53,104 nt of DNA from Clostridiales bacterium (lineage in GTDB: Bacteria > Bacillota > Clostridia > Christensenellales > Aristaeellaceae): positions 1-53,104 of the forward strand of contig SVHD01000010.1 in the NCBI GenBank assembly GCA_015056015.1, read 5' to 3'. The notes under the pieces are model-generated. The model did not search any database and was not told the DNA's origin. It worked only from the letters and a program-made list of their open reading frames with translations. Position 1 is the stretch's first letter. Every line of letters starts with the position of its first letter. Both the position numbers and the translations under genes were made by a program. Positions 24,391 to 33,977 of this stretch are shown in pieces.

Positions 24391-25665
24391 ATGCGGTGCT
24401 TGCTTAAAGGCGGGCAGGTGTATCAGGGCGGCTCCTTTTTTTCTGCCGATGTGGCAGTGGAAAAGGGCATGGTTATCGATATTGCTTCTGCGATTTCGCC
24501 CCGTCCCGGCGATCGTGTTTTTGATTTTTCCAATTGTTATCTTGTTCCCGGTTTCGTTGATGTCCACGTTCATCTCCGAGAGCCGGGATTTTTTTATAAA
24601 GAAACCATCAAGACCGGCACCCAGGCGGCGGCCCGGGGGGGATACACGGCGGTATGCTCCATGCCCAATCTGAATCCCGCGCCGGATACGCTGCCCAATC
24701 TGAAGGTGCAGCTGGACGCCATCAAAAAGGGCGCGGTGGTGCCCGTGCATCCCTACGGCTGCATTACCATCGGGCAAAAGGGCGCCGGGCTGCTGGCGGA
24801 TTTTTCCGCCCTGGCCCCCCATGTCATCGGCTTTTCCGATGACGGCAAGGGCGTGCAGGAGGAAGAATTGATGCGTTTGGCCATGATGGCCATTGCGAAA
24901 ACGGGCAAGATACTGGCGGCCCACTGCGAAGTGGATTCCCTGCTCCGGGGCGGCTATATCCATGACGGCCCCTACGCCCGGCTGCATGGGCATAAGGGCA
25001 TTTGTTCCGAAAGCGAAACGGCCCAGGTGGTCAGGGATTTGAAGCTGGTGAAGGAAACGGGCTGCAAATACCATGTCTGCCATGTATCGGCCAAGGAAAC
25101 GGTGGCGGCCATCCGGGAAGCGAAAAAGCAGGGCGTTGACGTCACCTGCGAAACCGCGCCCCATTACCTGACCATGACGGATATGGATCTTATGGAAGAA
25201 GGCCGCTTCAAGATGAATCCGCCCATCCGGGAGGCGGCGGACAGGGCCGCCCTGCTGGAGGGCATTATGGACGGCACCATCGATATGATCGCCACCGATC
25301 ACGCCCCCCATTCCGATGCGGAAAAGGATCGGGGCCTGGCCGGCAGTTTGATGGGCGTGGTGGGCCTGGAATGCGCCTTCAAGATTCTCTATACCAAGCT
25401 GGTGCTGGAAAAGAAATATCTTACCCTGGAAGAGCTGGTGCATCTGATGAGCATCGCGCCCCGCAAACGCTTCGGCATCGAAGGCGGCCTGGAAAAGGGC
25501 ATGCGGGCGGATATCGCGGTAATCGATCCCAGCGTGCAGGGGAAAATCAACCCGGATGAATTTCTTTCCATGGGCCGGGCCACCCCCTTTGAGGATTGGG
25601 AAACCACGGGGGATATTATCATGACCATGGCAGGCGGCAAGATCGTCTGGGAAAAGAAACGCTGA
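24391..25665 (+). CDS. pyrC: Dihydroorotase PyrC
   Basis: Amidohydrolase of 424 residues that cyclises carbamoyl aspartate to dihydroorotate, the third step of UMP synthesis. Motifs: metal site VDVHVHLREPG (about 56-66), MPNLNPAPDT (about 91-100), AAHCEVDS (about 177-184), YHVCHVSAKE (about 231-240) and the catalytic aspartate of ATDHAPHS (about 305-312). The class I type and length are normal. First gene of the operon, with AAAGGGGGAGAG as ribosome site; carB follows after 58 nt. Confidence 0.94.
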   Translation: MRCLLKGGQVYQGGSFFSADVAVEKGMVIDIASAISPRPGDRVFDFSNCYLVPGFVDVHVHLREPGFFYKETIKTGTQAAARGGYTAVCSMPNLNPAPDTLPNLKVQLDAIKKGAVVPVHPYGCITIGQKGAGLLADFSALAPHVIGFSDDGKGVQEEELMRLAMMAIAKTGKILAAHCEVDSLLRGGYIHDGPYARLHGHKGICSESETAQVVRDLKLVKETGCKYHVCHVSAKETVAAIREAKKQGVDVTCETAPHYLTMTDMDLMEEGRFKMNPPIREAADRAALLEGIMDGTIDMIATDHAPHSDAEKDRGLAGSLMGVVGLECAFKILYTKLVLEKKYLTLEELVHLMSIAPRKRFGIEGGLEKGMRADIAVIDPSVQGKINPDEFLSMGRATPFEDWETTGDIIMTMAGGKIVWEKKR

Positions 25666-25723
25666 GCAGCAGAAATATCTGCTTTATCCATACACAGCCG
25701 AATTTGAAGGAGGAAAAAAAGTT

Positions 25724-28700
25724 ATGCCCAAGCGCAAGGATTTGAAAAAGATTCTGATTATCGGTTCCGGTCCCATCGTAATCGGCCAGGCGGCGGAATT
25801 TGACTATGCCGGCACCCAGGCCTGCCTTGCCCTGAAGGAAGAGGGCTATGAAGTGGTGCTTTGCAATTCCAACCCCGCCACCATCATGACCGATACCACC
25901 ATCGCCGACAAGGTCTATATGGAGCCTTTGACCCTGGAATATGTGGCGAAAATTCTGCGCTATGAACGGCCCGACGCCATCGTGCCCGGCATTGGCGGCC
26001 AGACCGGATTGAACCTGGCCATGCAGCTGGAAAAGAAGGGCGTATTGAAGGAATGCCGGGTGGAACTGCTGGGCACCTCCTCCGAATCCATCGAACGGGC
26101 GGAAGACCGCGAACTGTTCAAGGAGCTTTGCCAATCCATCGGCGAACCCACCATCCCCTCTGAAATCACCTATTCCCTGGAAGAAGCCAAGGAAGCGGCC
26201 AAGCGCATCGGCTATCCCGTGGTGCTGCGCCCCGCCTTTACCTTGGGCGGCACCGGCGGCGGCTTTGCCGATAATGAAGAAGAATTGATTGATATCGGCC
26301 TCAACGCCTTCAAGCTTTCCCCTGTGCATCAGGTGCTGATTGAAAAGAGCGTCAAGGGCTGCAAGGAAATCGAATTCGAGGTCATGCGCGATTCCTCCGA
26401 TCATGCCATCACCATCTGCGGCATGGAAAATATCGATCCCGTGGGCGTGCATACCGGCGACTCCATCGTGGTGGCCCCCATCATGACCCTGAATGATCAT
26501 GACCTGAAAATGCTCAATGACAGCGCCATTAAGATCATCAAGGAACTGAAGATCGAAGGCGGCTGCAATGTGCAGTTTGCCCTCAATCCCCACACCAGCG
26601 AATATTATCTGATCGAGGTCAATCCCCGGGTATCCCGTTCCTCCGCTCTGGCGTCCAAGGCCAGCGGCTATCCCATCGCCCGGGTGACCGCCAAGATCGC
26701 GGTGGGCATGACCCTGGAGGAAATCTCCATCGCCAATACCAACGCCGCTTTCGAGCCTCAGCTGGATTACATGATCGCCAAACTGCCCCGCTTCCCCTTT
26801 GATAAGTTCTCTTCCGCATCCAATACCCTGGGCACCCAGATGAAGGCCACCGGCGAAGTGATGGGCATCGGCTCCACTTTGGAAGAATGCCTGCTCAAGG
26901 GCATCCGTTCCCTGGAAATCGGCGCCAATCATATCTACCTGAGCAAATTTGATAATATGAGCAAGGAAGATTTGAAGGAATATATCTCCACCTTCCGCTC
27001 CGATAATATTTTCGCCATCGCTGAATTGATCTATCACGGCGTATCCATCGAAGAAATCCACGAAATCACCAAGATCACCCCCTTCTTCCTGGAGGCCATC
27101 AAGCGCATCGTGGATATGGAAGAAACCCTGAAAAAGAATGTGCGGGATATTGAAACCCTCACCGCGGCCAAGAAGATGGGCTTCTCCGATAAATATGTGG
27201 CCCGGATGTGGAAATGCACGGAAATGGATGTGTATAACATCCGCAAGGAGCATAATCTCTTCCCCGTATTCCGCATGGTGGATACCTGCCATACCGGCGC
27301 CTACATCCCCTATTTTTACTCCAGCTATACCGGGGAAAACGCCTCCGTCCTCACCGACAAGAAAAAGATCGTGGTGCTGGGCGCCGGCCCCATCCGCATC
27401 GGCCAGGGCGTGGAATTTGACTATTCCACCGTGCATGCCGTTATGACCATCAAGAATGCGGGCTATGAAGCCATCATCATCAACAATAACCCCGAAACCG
27501 TATCCACCGACTATACCACCGCGGACAAGCTGTATTTCGAGCCCCTGACCCCCGAAGATGTGATGAACATCATCGAATTTGAAAAGCCCGAGGGCGTGGT
27601 GGCCTCCCTGGGCGGCCAGACCGCCATCAACCTGGCCCAGCCCCTGACCGACCGGGGCGTCAAGATCATCGGCACCGATTGCGCCGCCATCGATAAGGCG
27701 GAAGACCGCAATGCCTTTGAACATCTGCTCAACGAGCTGAATATTCCCCGGGCCAAGGGGCAGGCCGTTACCAAGATTGAAGACGGCATCGCCGCCGCCG
27801 CGGAAATCGGCTATCCCGTGCTGGTGCGCCCCTCCTTCGTGCTGGGCGGCCGGGCCATGCAGATCGTGGCCAATGAAGCGCAGCTGCGCCATTATCTGAA
27901 GACCGCCGTTGAAATCGATGAGGATAAGCCCGTGCTGGTGGATAAATACATCGAAGGCCGGGAAGTGGAAGTGGACGCCATCTGCGACGGGCACGACGTA
28001 TTCGTTCCCGGCATCATGGAACTGGTGGAACGCACCGGCGTGCATTCCGGCGACTCCATCTCCGTCTATCCCTCCTTCTCCATTTCCGATAAGGTGAAGG
28101 GAGTCATCCTGCAGTACGCCAAGAAGCTGGGCCTGGGCATCGGCATTGTGGGCCTGTATAATATCCAGTTCATTGTGGACAAGGATGATAACGTATTCAT
28201 CATCGAGGTGAACCCCCGCTCTTCCCGTACGGTTCCCTTCCTGTCCAAATCCACGGGCTATTCCCTGGCGGATATCGCCACCGAAGTGATCCTGGGCAAG
28301 ACCCTCAAGGAACTGGGCATTTTCGGCATCTATCCCGATGAAAAGGAACGCTGGTATGCCAAGGCCCCCGTATTTTCCTTCAATAAGATCCGCGGCCTGG
28401 ACGCCTATCTGAGCCCCGAAATGAAATCCACCGGCGAAGCCATCGGCTATGACAAGACCCTGAACCGCGCCCTGTATAAGGCGCTGCAGGCCGCCGGCAT
28501 GCATCTGCAGAATTACGGCACCGTCTTTGCCACCATCGCCGATAAGGATAAGCAGGAGGCCCTGCCCCTGATCCGCCGCTTCTACAACCTGGGCTTCAAT
28601 ATCGAGGCCACCTACGGCACCGCCATGTTCCTTAAGGAAAACGGCATCCGCACCCATGTGCTGAAAAAGCTGAATGAAGGCAGCGATGAAATTGCGGAAG

Positions 28701-28897
28701 CCCTGCGCCAGGGCCATATCGCCTATGTGCTCAATACCAAGGATATCGATTCCGTGAATCAGGAAAGCGACGGCTTTGAAATCCGCCGCCTGGCCACCGA
28801 AAATAATGTGACCATGTTCACCTCCATGGATACGGTGCGGGTGCTGCTGGATGTGCTGGAGGAAACCACCCTGGCGGTTTCCACCATCGATGCCTGA
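25724..28897 (+). CDS. carB: Carbamoyl-phosphate synthase large subunit
   Basis: Full-length CarB of 1057 residues with two homologous ATP-grasp halves: ILIIGSGPIVIGQAAEFDYA (about 10-29) and, in the second half, VVLGAGPIRIGQGVEFDYST (about 550-569). It makes carbamoyl phosphate from bicarbonate, ATP and ammonia supplied by the CarA glutaminase subunit. A C-terminal allosteric MGS-like domain spans about 930-1057. GGAGGAAAAAAAGTT precedes the ATG. There is no carA beside it, which is unusual because carA normally precedes carB. Either carA is elsewhere in the genome or a different ammonia source is used. Confidence 0.95.
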   Translation: MPKRKDLKKILIIGSGPIVIGQAAEFDYAGTQACLALKEEGYEVVLCNSNPATIMTDTTIADKVYMEPLTLEYVAKILRYERPDAIVPGIGGQTGLNLAMQLEKKGVLKECRVELLGTSSESIERAEDRELFKELCQSIGEPTIPSEITYSLEEAKEAAKRIGYPVVLRPAFTLGGTGGGFADNEEELIDIGLNAFKLSPVHQVLIEKSVKGCKEIEFEVMRDSSDHAITICGMENIDPVGVHTGDSIVVAPIMTLNDHDLKMLNDSAIKIIKELKIEGGCNVQFALNPHTSEYYLIEVNPRVSRSSALASKASGYPIARVTAKIAVGMTLEEISIANTNAAFEPQLDYMIAKLPRFPFDKFSSASNTLGTQMKATGEVMGIGSTLEECLLKGIRSLEIGANHIYLSKFDNMSKEDLKEYISTFRSDNIFAIAELIYHGVSIEEIHEITKITPFFLEAIKRIVDMEETLKKNVRDIETLTAAKKMGFSDKYVARMWKCTEMDVYNIRKEHNLFPVFRMVDTCHTGAYIPYFYSSYTGENASVLTDKKKIVVLGAGPIRIGQGVEFDYSTVHAVMTIKNAGYEAIIINNNPETVSTDYTTADKLYFEPLTPEDVMNIIEFEKPEGVVASLGGQTAINLAQPLTDRGVKIIGTDCAAIDKAEDRNAFEHLLNELNIPRAKGQAVTKIEDGIAAAAEIGYPVLVRPSFVLGGRAMQIVANEAQLRHYLKTAVEIDEDKPVLVDKYIEGREVEVDAICDGHDVFVPGIMELVERTGVHSGDSISVYPSFSISDKVKGVILQYAKKLGLGIGIVGLYNIQFIVDKDDNVFIIEVNPRSSRTVPFLSKSTGYSLADIATEVILGKTLKELGIFGIYPDEKERWYAKAPVFSFNKIRGLDAYLSPEMKSTGEAIGYDKTLNRALYKALQAAGMHLQNYGTVFATIADKDKQEALPLIRRFYNLGFNIEATYGTAMFLKENGIRTHVLKKLNEGSDEIAEALRQGHIAYVLNTKDIDSVNQESDGFEIRRLATENNVTMFTSMDTVRVLLDVLEETTLAVSTIDA

Positions 28898-29050
28898 TCG
28901 CATGCCCCGCCCGTAAAGGGCGGCGCACGCTCTCGCCATCTGCCGGATTGGCTGTTTAGCTCTTATGCGTCCTTTCAGGCCGCAACGAGCAGCTTCGGGA
29001 ATGATTGGCCAATGCTGGACGATTGGACCAAAAATATGGGAGAGATACCA
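28898..29050 (+). other. 153-nt carB-pyrK spacer with a small hairpin
   Basis: Contains CGCCC-GTAAA-GGGCG just after the carB stop, preceded by ATCGCATGCCCC, which resembles the start of the loop-insert module (ATCGCATGCCCTGCGC). The similarity is short and may be chance. No gene is seen. Confidence 0.4.
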
Positions 29051-29782
29051 ATGAAACAATCCCTTTTCACCATCCTGGAAAATACGCCCTTGACTAAAGA
29101 CGTATTCAAGATGATTCTTTCCGGTGATACCTCTGCCATCACCGCCACCGGTCAGTTCGTGAATATTCAGCTCGCCGGGAAATTCCTGCGCCGGCCCATT
29201 TCGGTCTGCGATTGGGATGAAAAGACCCTCACCCTGCTTTACAAAGTGGTGGGCGAAGGCACCGAACAGATGAAGCAGATGCAGCCCGGGGAAAAGCTGG
29301 ATATCCTGACCGGCCTGGGCAATGGCTATAATCTTGAAAAAAGCGGGGATAAGCCCGTGCTGCTGGGCGGCGGGGTTGGCGTGCCGCCCCTGTATGCCCT
29401 GTGCAAGGCGCTGCTGAAGAAGGGCGCAGAGCCCACCGTCATCCTGGGCTTCAATAAAAAAGAAGAAATCTTCTATGAAGAAGAATTCAAGGCCCTGGGC
29501 GTAAAGACCATCGTTACCACCGTGGATGGCAGCCATGGGGTCAAAGGCTTTGTCACCGATGCGCTCAAGGACGTTGATTATTCCTTCTTCTATACCTGCG
29601 GCCCCGAACCCATGCTCAGGGCCATCGGCAAGGCCGCCGGAACCCCCGGTCAGTACAGCTTTGAAGAGCGCATGGGCTGCGGCTTTGGCGCCTGCATGGG
29701 CTGCAGCTGCAAAACCCTCACCGGCAACAAGCGGATCTGCAAGGAAGGCCCGGTTATGGAAAGCGAGGAGATCATCTGGTGA
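29051..29782 (+). CDS. pyrK: Dihydroorotate dehydrogenase electron transfer subunit PyrK
   Basis: Iron-sulphur flavoprotein of 243 residues that passes electrons from PyrD to NAD. The FAD/NAD-binding part includes LLGGGVGVPPLYALCKALL. The C-terminal [2Fe-2S] site is MGCGFGACMGCSCKTLTGNK with a later ICKEGP cysteine, in the C-x4-C-x2-C-x(n)-C pattern. The start at 29051 is chosen over 29012 because GGGAGAGA at 29038-29045 is a ribosome site and the family begins at about this point. The stop overlaps the GTG start of pyrD by 4 nt (GTGA). Confidence 0.92.
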   Translation: MKQSLFTILENTPLTKDVFKMILSGDTSAITATGQFVNIQLAGKFLRRPISVCDWDEKTLTLLYKVVGEGTEQMKQMQPGEKLDILTGLGNGYNLEKSGDKPVLLGGGVGVPPLYALCKALLKKGAEPTVILGFNKKEEIFYEEEFKALGVKTIVTTVDGSHGVKGFVTDALKDVDYSFFYTCGPEPMLRAIGKAAGTPGQYSFEERMGCGFGACMGCSCKTLTGNKRICKEGPVMESEEIIW

Positions 29783-30681
29783 ATACGAAAGTAAATCTTT
29801 GCGGAATTGAGCTGGATAATCCCGTCATTCCCGCCAGCGGCACCTTTGGCTTCGGCTATGAATTTGCCGAAATTTATGATATCAATGTGCTGGGTACCTT
29901 TTCCTTTAAAGGCACCACCCTGCAGCCCCGCTTTGGCAATCCCACCCCCCGCATCGCGGAATGCACCGCCGGCATGATCAACGCCGTGGGCCTGCAGAAT
30001 CCCGGCGTGGAAAAGGTGATCGGCGAAGAATTGCCCAAGCTGAAAAAATGCTTCCATAAGCCCGTGATGGCCAATGTCAGCGGCTTTTCCGTGGAGGAAT
30101 ATGTGGAAACCTGCCGCCTGCTGGATAAAGAAGAGCAGGTGGGCTGGCTGGAAGTGAACGTCAGCTGCCCCAATGTGCACGGCGGCGGCATGAGCTTTGG
30201 CACCAATCCCCAGGCGGCGGCGGAAGTCACGGCTGCGGTGAAGAAGGTGACGAAAAAGCCCGTCATCATCAAGCTTTCCCCCAACGTCACCGATATCGTA
30301 TCCATCGCCAAGGCCTGCGAGGATGCGGGGGCGGACGGCATTTCCCTGATCAACACCCTGCTTGGCATGCGCATTGATTTAAAGCGCAGAAAGCCCGTCA
30401 TCGCCAATACCATGGGCGGCTTTTCCGGCCCGGCCATTTTCCCGGTGGCGGTGCGGATGGTGTATCAGGTATCCGGCGCGGTAAAGATTCCCGTTATCGG
30501 CATGGGCGGCGTGCAATCTGCGAAGGACGTCATCGAAATGATGATGGCCGGCGCTACCGCCGTGCAGGTGGGCGCGGCCAATCTGGTGAACCCCATGGCC
30601 TGCAAGGATATCATTGAAAATCTGCCCCTGGAAATGGAAAAGCTGGGCATTGAAAGCCTCAGCGAAATTCAGCGGGTGTAA
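29779..30681 (+). CDS. pyrD: Dihydroorotate dehydrogenase class 1B catalytic subunit
   Basis: FMN TIM-barrel enzyme of 300 residues that oxidises dihydroorotate to orotate. The catalytic base is the cysteine of VNVSCPNVHGGG (about 130-141), which marks class 1B, in agreement with the adjoining pyrK. The N-terminus IELDNPVIPASGTFGFG and the C-terminal VIGMGGVQSAKDVIEMMMAG (phosphate/FMN site) are typical. The start is GTG, overlapping the pyrK stop by 4 nt, implying translational coupling. Confidence 0.95.
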   Translation: MNTKVNLCGIELDNPVIPASGTFGFGYEFAEIYDINVLGTFSFKGTTLQPRFGNPTPRIAECTAGMINAVGLQNPGVEKVIGEELPKLKKCFHKPVMANVSGFSVEEYVETCRLLDKEEQVGWLEVNVSCPNVHGGGMSFGTNPQAAAEVTAAVKKVTKKPVIIKLSPNVTDIVSIAKACEDAGADGISLINTLLGMRIDLKRRKPVIANTMGGFSGPAIFPVAVRMVYQVSGAVKIPVIGMGGVQSAKDVIEMMMAGATAVQVGAANLVNPMACKDIIENLPLEMEKLGIESLSEIQRV

Positions 30682-30686
30682 ATGCG

Positions 30687-31079
30687 ATGAAGAAAGATTT
30701 TTTGAAAAAACCGCTGGCGGTGAAATTGATTCTCGGCCTGGCGGCGTTCACCGTTTGCCTGATTCCGCTGCAGATTCTGCTGCTGTTTGTGCCCCTGAAT
30801 CGGTGGGTTTCTCTGGCGCTGAAGCTGATTTGCGGGCATGTGGGCGTGATCGTGCTTTTCAAGTGGCTGCGGAAGCATCCGGCGGAAAGCCGGCCTGCCT
30901 TTTTCCCCGGCCTGGTAAAGGGCGCTTTGATCGGCGGGATTGCGTATCTGGCGATTACGGTCTGCAAATTTATTCTGCCCCTGTTTACGGATATTTCTTC
31001 CGTGAAGGGAATTCTGGATCTGGTGCGCGTTCTGTGCCCGGTGGGCGACAGTCTGCTTGGCGCATGGCTCAATAAATAA
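30687..31079 (+). CDS. Small membrane protein inside the pyr operon
   Basis: Protein of 130 residues, strongly hydrophobic, with about four membrane segments (about 12-32, 40-58, 72-92 and 108-126) and a basic N-terminus. I do not recognise the family. It starts 5 nt after pyrD and ends 32 nt before pyrF, in the same direction, so it is almost certainly cotranscribed with the pathway genes. A transport or regulatory role in nucleobase metabolism is possible, but nothing in the sequence shows it; it is far shorter than uracil permeases (about 430 residues). Confidence 0.7.
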   Translation: MKKDFLKKPLAVKLILGLAAFTVCLIPLQILLLFVPLNRWVSLALKLICGHVGVIVLFKWLRKHPAESRPAFFPGLVKGALIGGIAYLAITVCKFILPLFTDISSVKGILDLVRVLCPVGDSLLGAWLNK

Positions 31080-31111
31080 ATAATTACCAATTTTGAAGGA
31101 GGAGAACAACA

Positions 31112-31807
31112 ATGGCTAAGGACGTCATCATTGCCCTCGACTTTGAGAATAAGGAAAAAACCCTGGCTTTCCTGGATCAGTTCACCGGCCGCAAGCCCTT
31201 TGTGAAGATCGGCATGGAGCTCTATTATGCGGAAGGCCCCCAAATCGTCAAGGAAATCAAGGCCCGGGGCCACAAGATATTCCTGGATCTGAAGCTGCAT
31301 GATATTCCCAACACCGTGAAAAAGGCCATGGCCGTGCTGCGGCATCTGGATGTGGATATGACCAACCTGCATGCCAGTGGCACCATCGCCATGATGGAAG
31401 CTGCTAAGGAAGGCCTGACCAAGGAAGACGGAACCTGCGCCGTGCTGCTGGCCGTTACCCAGCTCACCTCCACCTCCGAAGAGCGGATGCAGCAGGAACT
31501 GCTCATCAACGAAACCATGGAAAACACCGTGAAAAAGTATGCCCAGAATGCGAAAGCGGCGGGCCTGCCCGGCGTGGTTTGCTCTCCCCTGGAAGCCAAG
31601 CTGGTCAAGGAAGCCTGCGGCCCCGATTTCCTCACCATTACCCCCGGCATCCGCTTTGCTGACGGCGATGCGGGCGATCAGGTGCGCATCATGACCCCCG
31701 AAAAGGCCAAGGCTGCCAGCGATTATATCGTGGTGGGCCGTCCCATCACCGCTGCCGCCGATCCCGTGGCCGCTTACGAACGCTGCGTGAAGGAATTCCT
31801 GGGCTAA
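31112..31807 (+). CDS. pyrF: Orotidine 5'-phosphate decarboxylase PyrF
   Basis: TIM-barrel enzyme of 231 residues catalysing the last step to UMP. Signature elements: [11 protein letters not shown] (about 5-15), KIGMELYY (about 32-39), the catalytic [13 protein letters not shown] (about 54-66) and [20 protein letters not shown] near the C-terminus, with VVGRPI as the phosphate-binding strand. Strong GAAGGAGGAG site. Element N lies between it and pyrE. Confidence 0.95.
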   Translation: MAKDVIIALDFENKEKTLAFLDQFTGRKPFVKIGMELYYAEGPQIVKEIKARGHKIFLDLKLHDIPNTVKKAMAVLRHLDVDMTNLHASGTIAMMEAAKEGLTKEDGTCAVLLAVTQLTSTSEERMQQELLINETMENTVKKYAQNAKAAGLPGVVCSPLEAKLVKEACGPDFLTITPGIRFADGDAGDQVRIMTPEKAKAASDYIVVGRPITAAADPVAAYERCVKEFLG

Positions 31808-31827
31808 TAGGGAATCGGGGAAATATC

Positions 31828-31930
31828 GCGGGAGAACTTTTCTTTTGAAAAAGAAAAGCCCTCCCGCACCCACCCAAAGAAAACTGATTCTGGATTTTAC
31901 TGTTGGCATTTATCAAACTGCGTGCCAGTG
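31828..31930 (+). repeat. Hairpin element copy N, inside the pyr operon
   Basis: Arms GCGGGAGAACTTTTCTTTT (31828-31846) and AAGAAAAGCCCTCCCGC (31851-31867), then a tail (TTCTGGATTTTAC, CAAACTGCG) to TGCCAGTG at 31923-31930. It begins 20 nt after the pyrF stop and separates pyrF from pyrE, so it may divide the operon transcript. Confidence 0.9.
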
Positions 31931-31964
31931 TAAGTTGAGGAAATGACAAGGGAGGATTATCAAA

Positions 31965-32621
31965 ATGGAAGCTTACAAGAGAGAGTTTATTCAGTTTCTG
32001 GAAGGCGCCGGCGTTCTGAAGTTTGGCGATTTCACCGCCAAGTCCGGCCGCAAGATTCCCTATTTCATCAATGCCGGCGATATCAAGACCGGTGATCAGA
32101 TTGCCAAGCTGGGTGAATTCTATGCCAAGGCCTATCTGGAAAAAGTGGGCAAGAAGCGCACCGTGCTCTACGGCCCCGCCTACAAGGGCATTTCCATCGC
32201 CGTTTCTTCCTCCATCGCCCTGTCCAAGGAAAATCTGGATGTGCCCTTCTTCTTCAACCGCAAGGAAGCCAAGGATCATGGCGAAGGCGGCGTATTTGTA
32301 GGTTATGTGCCCAAGGCCGGTGAAGAAGTGGTCATCGTGGAAGACGTCATCACTGCCGGCACCGCCATCCGCGAAAGCATGAGCATCCTGTCCAATCTGG
32401 AAGACGTGAAGGTTGTGGCCACCTTCGTCATGGTGGACCGCAAGGAAAAGGGCAAGACCGAAAAGAGCGCCATGAGCGAAGTGGAAGCGGAATTCGGCTT
32501 CCCCGTCTATTCCGTGGTGGATGTATATGACATCATTGAATACCTGGAAGAAGATGAAAAGAACGCGGAAAATGTGCAGCGCATCAAGAATTATCTGGCT
32601 GTGAACGGAGCGAAGGCATGA
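31965..32621 (+). CDS. pyrE: Orotate phosphoribosyltransferase PyrE
   Basis: Phosphoribosyltransferase of 218 residues joining orotate and PRPP to give OMP. The PRPP loop is [17 protein letters not shown] (about 122-138). [20 protein letters not shown] (about 21-40) and [13 protein letters not shown] (about 97-109) are the other family segments. AGGGAGG precedes the start. The stop overlaps the pyrB start by 4 nt (ATGA). Confidence 0.95.
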   Translation: MEAYKREFIQFLEGAGVLKFGDFTAKSGRKIPYFINAGDIKTGDQIAKLGEFYAKAYLEKVGKKRTVLYGPAYKGISIAVSSSIALSKENLDVPFFFNRKEAKDHGEGGVFVGYVPKAGEEVVIVEDVITAGTAIRESMSILSNLEDVKVVATFVMVDRKEKGKTEKSAMSEVEAEFGFPVYSVVDVYDIIEYLEEDEKNAENVQRIKNYLAVNGAKA

Positions 32622-33526
32622 GACATTTGCTGAGTATTACGGATCTTTCCGTAGAAGAAATCAATGAATTGCTGGCTCTGGGCACGGATATTCTGAATCA
32701 TCCTGCCAAGTACGCCCAGCGCCTGGCGGGCAAGAAGCTGGCCACGCTGTTCTTTGAGCCCTCCACCCGCACCCGCCTTTCCTTTGAAGCCGCCATGTAT
32801 GAATTGGGCGGCCACGTCATCGGCTTTGCGGGGGCCAATTCCTCCTCCGCGGCCAAGGGCGAAAGCGTGAAGGATACCATCCGCACGGTTTCCTGCTATG
32901 CGGATATTATCGCCATGCGCCATCCCCTGGAGGGCGCGCCCGTTGCCGCCGCCCAGGTGGCCACCGTGCCCATCGTCAACGCCGGCGATGGCGGGCATCA
33001 TCATCCTACCCAGACCCTGGCGGATCTGATGACCCTGCATCTGGAAAAGGGCCGGCTTTCCCATCTCACCATGGGCCTTTGCGGCGATCTCAAATTCGGC
33101 CGCACGGTGCATTCCCTCATCGGCGCCCTGAGCCGGTATGAAGGCGTGGAATTCGTGCTGATTTCCCCGGCGGAACTGAAGGTGCCCGCCCCCATCACCC
33201 GGGCCCTGGCGGAAGCCGGCATTCCCTTCCGGGAAGCGGAATCCCTGGAAAATGAAATCGGCAATCTGGATGCGCTGTATATGACCCGCGTGCAGCGGGA
33301 ACGTTTCTTCAACGAAGCGGATTATGTGCGCCTCAAGGATACCTATATCCTGGATGAAGCCAAGATGACCCTGGCGAAAAAGGATATGATCGTGATGCAT
33401 CCCCTGCCCCGCGTCAATGAAATTTCCACCCAGGTGGATGATGATCCCCGGGCCTGCTATTTCAAGCAGGTGAATTATGGCAAGATCATGCGCAAGGCGC
33501 TGATGCTGAAATTGCTGGAGGAATGA
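32618..33526 (+). CDS. pyrB: Aspartate carbamoyltransferase catalytic chain PyrB
   Basis: Protein of 302 residues with the carbamoyl-phosphate loop [16 protein letters not shown] (about 46-61), the 80s loop [13 protein letters not shown] (about 75-87), [12 protein letters not shown] (about 125-136) and the C-terminal [10 protein letters not shown]. It transfers the carbamoyl group to aspartate, the committed step. Translationally coupled to pyrE and directly followed by pyrI. Confidence 0.95.
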   Translation: MRHLLSITDLSVEEINELLALGTDILNHPAKYAQRLAGKKLATLFFEPSTRTRLSFEAAMYELGGHVIGFAGANSSSAAKGESVKDTIRTVSCYADIIAMRHPLEGAPVAAAQVATVPIVNAGDGGHHHPTQTLADLMTLHLEKGRLSHLTMGLCGDLKFGRTVHSLIGALSRYEGVEFVLISPAELKVPAPITRALAEAGIPFREAESLENEIGNLDALYMTRVQRERFFNEADYVRLKDTYILDEAKMTLAKKDMIVMHPLPRVNEISTQVDDDPRACYFKQVNYGKIMRKALMLKLLEE

Positions 33527-33530
33527 ATTG

Positions 33531-33950
33531 ATGAATATTGATGGCATCGTTTCCGGCGTGGTCATTGATCATATTACCCCCGGCATGGCCATGCGGGTGT
33601 ATCGCTATTTGCATCTGGATCAGCTGGATTGCCCCGTGGCGATTATCAAGAATGTGAAATCCTCCCATATGGGGAAAAAGGATATCATCAAGATCGATGA
33701 CGCCAATTTCGATATTGACCTCAACGCCCTGGGATATCTGGATCCCGGCAGCACGGTGAATATCATCCGCGATGGGAAAATCGTGGAAAAGCATCACCCC
33801 GATCTGCCCGAAAAACTGGTGAACGTTATCCATTGCAAAAATCCCCGCTGCATCACTTCCGTGGAGCCCGGCCTGGATCAGATCTTCCTGCTGACCAAGG
33901 CGGAAGAACGCCTCTACCGCTGCGCCTACTGCGAAACCGAACGGAAGTAA
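33531..33950 (+). CDS. pyrI: Aspartate carbamoyltransferase regulatory chain PyrI
   Basis: Protein of 139 residues. The N-terminal nucleotide-binding part begins NIDGIVSGVVIDHITPGMAM. The C-terminal zinc domain has CKNPRC (about 102-107) and CAYC (about 131-134), the four expected zinc cysteines. It gives allosteric control of PyrB by CTP and ATP. The ATG at 33531 is chosen over the TTG at 33528; GGAGGA at 33517-33522 is the ribosome site. Last gene of the operon; element O begins 27 nt after the stop. Confidence 0.93.
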   Translation: MNIDGIVSGVVIDHITPGMAMRVYRYLHLDQLDCPVAIIKNVKSSHMGKKDIIKIDDANFDIDLNALGYLDPGSTVNIIRDGKIVEKHHPDLPEKLVNVIHCKNPRCITSVEPGLDQIFLLTKAEERLYRCAYCETERK

Positions 33951-33977
33951 TTGGGGAACGGGGGAACGGGAGATTTT

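Noticed and set aside
25619-29536. Minus-strand open frame of 1305 codons across carB and pyrK
   Set aside because: It mirrors carB codon for codon. The codon bias (GAT, GGC, GCC in frame) leaves the antisense frame without stops; the translation is low in complexity (His/Gly/Ile-rich) and has no family resemblance.
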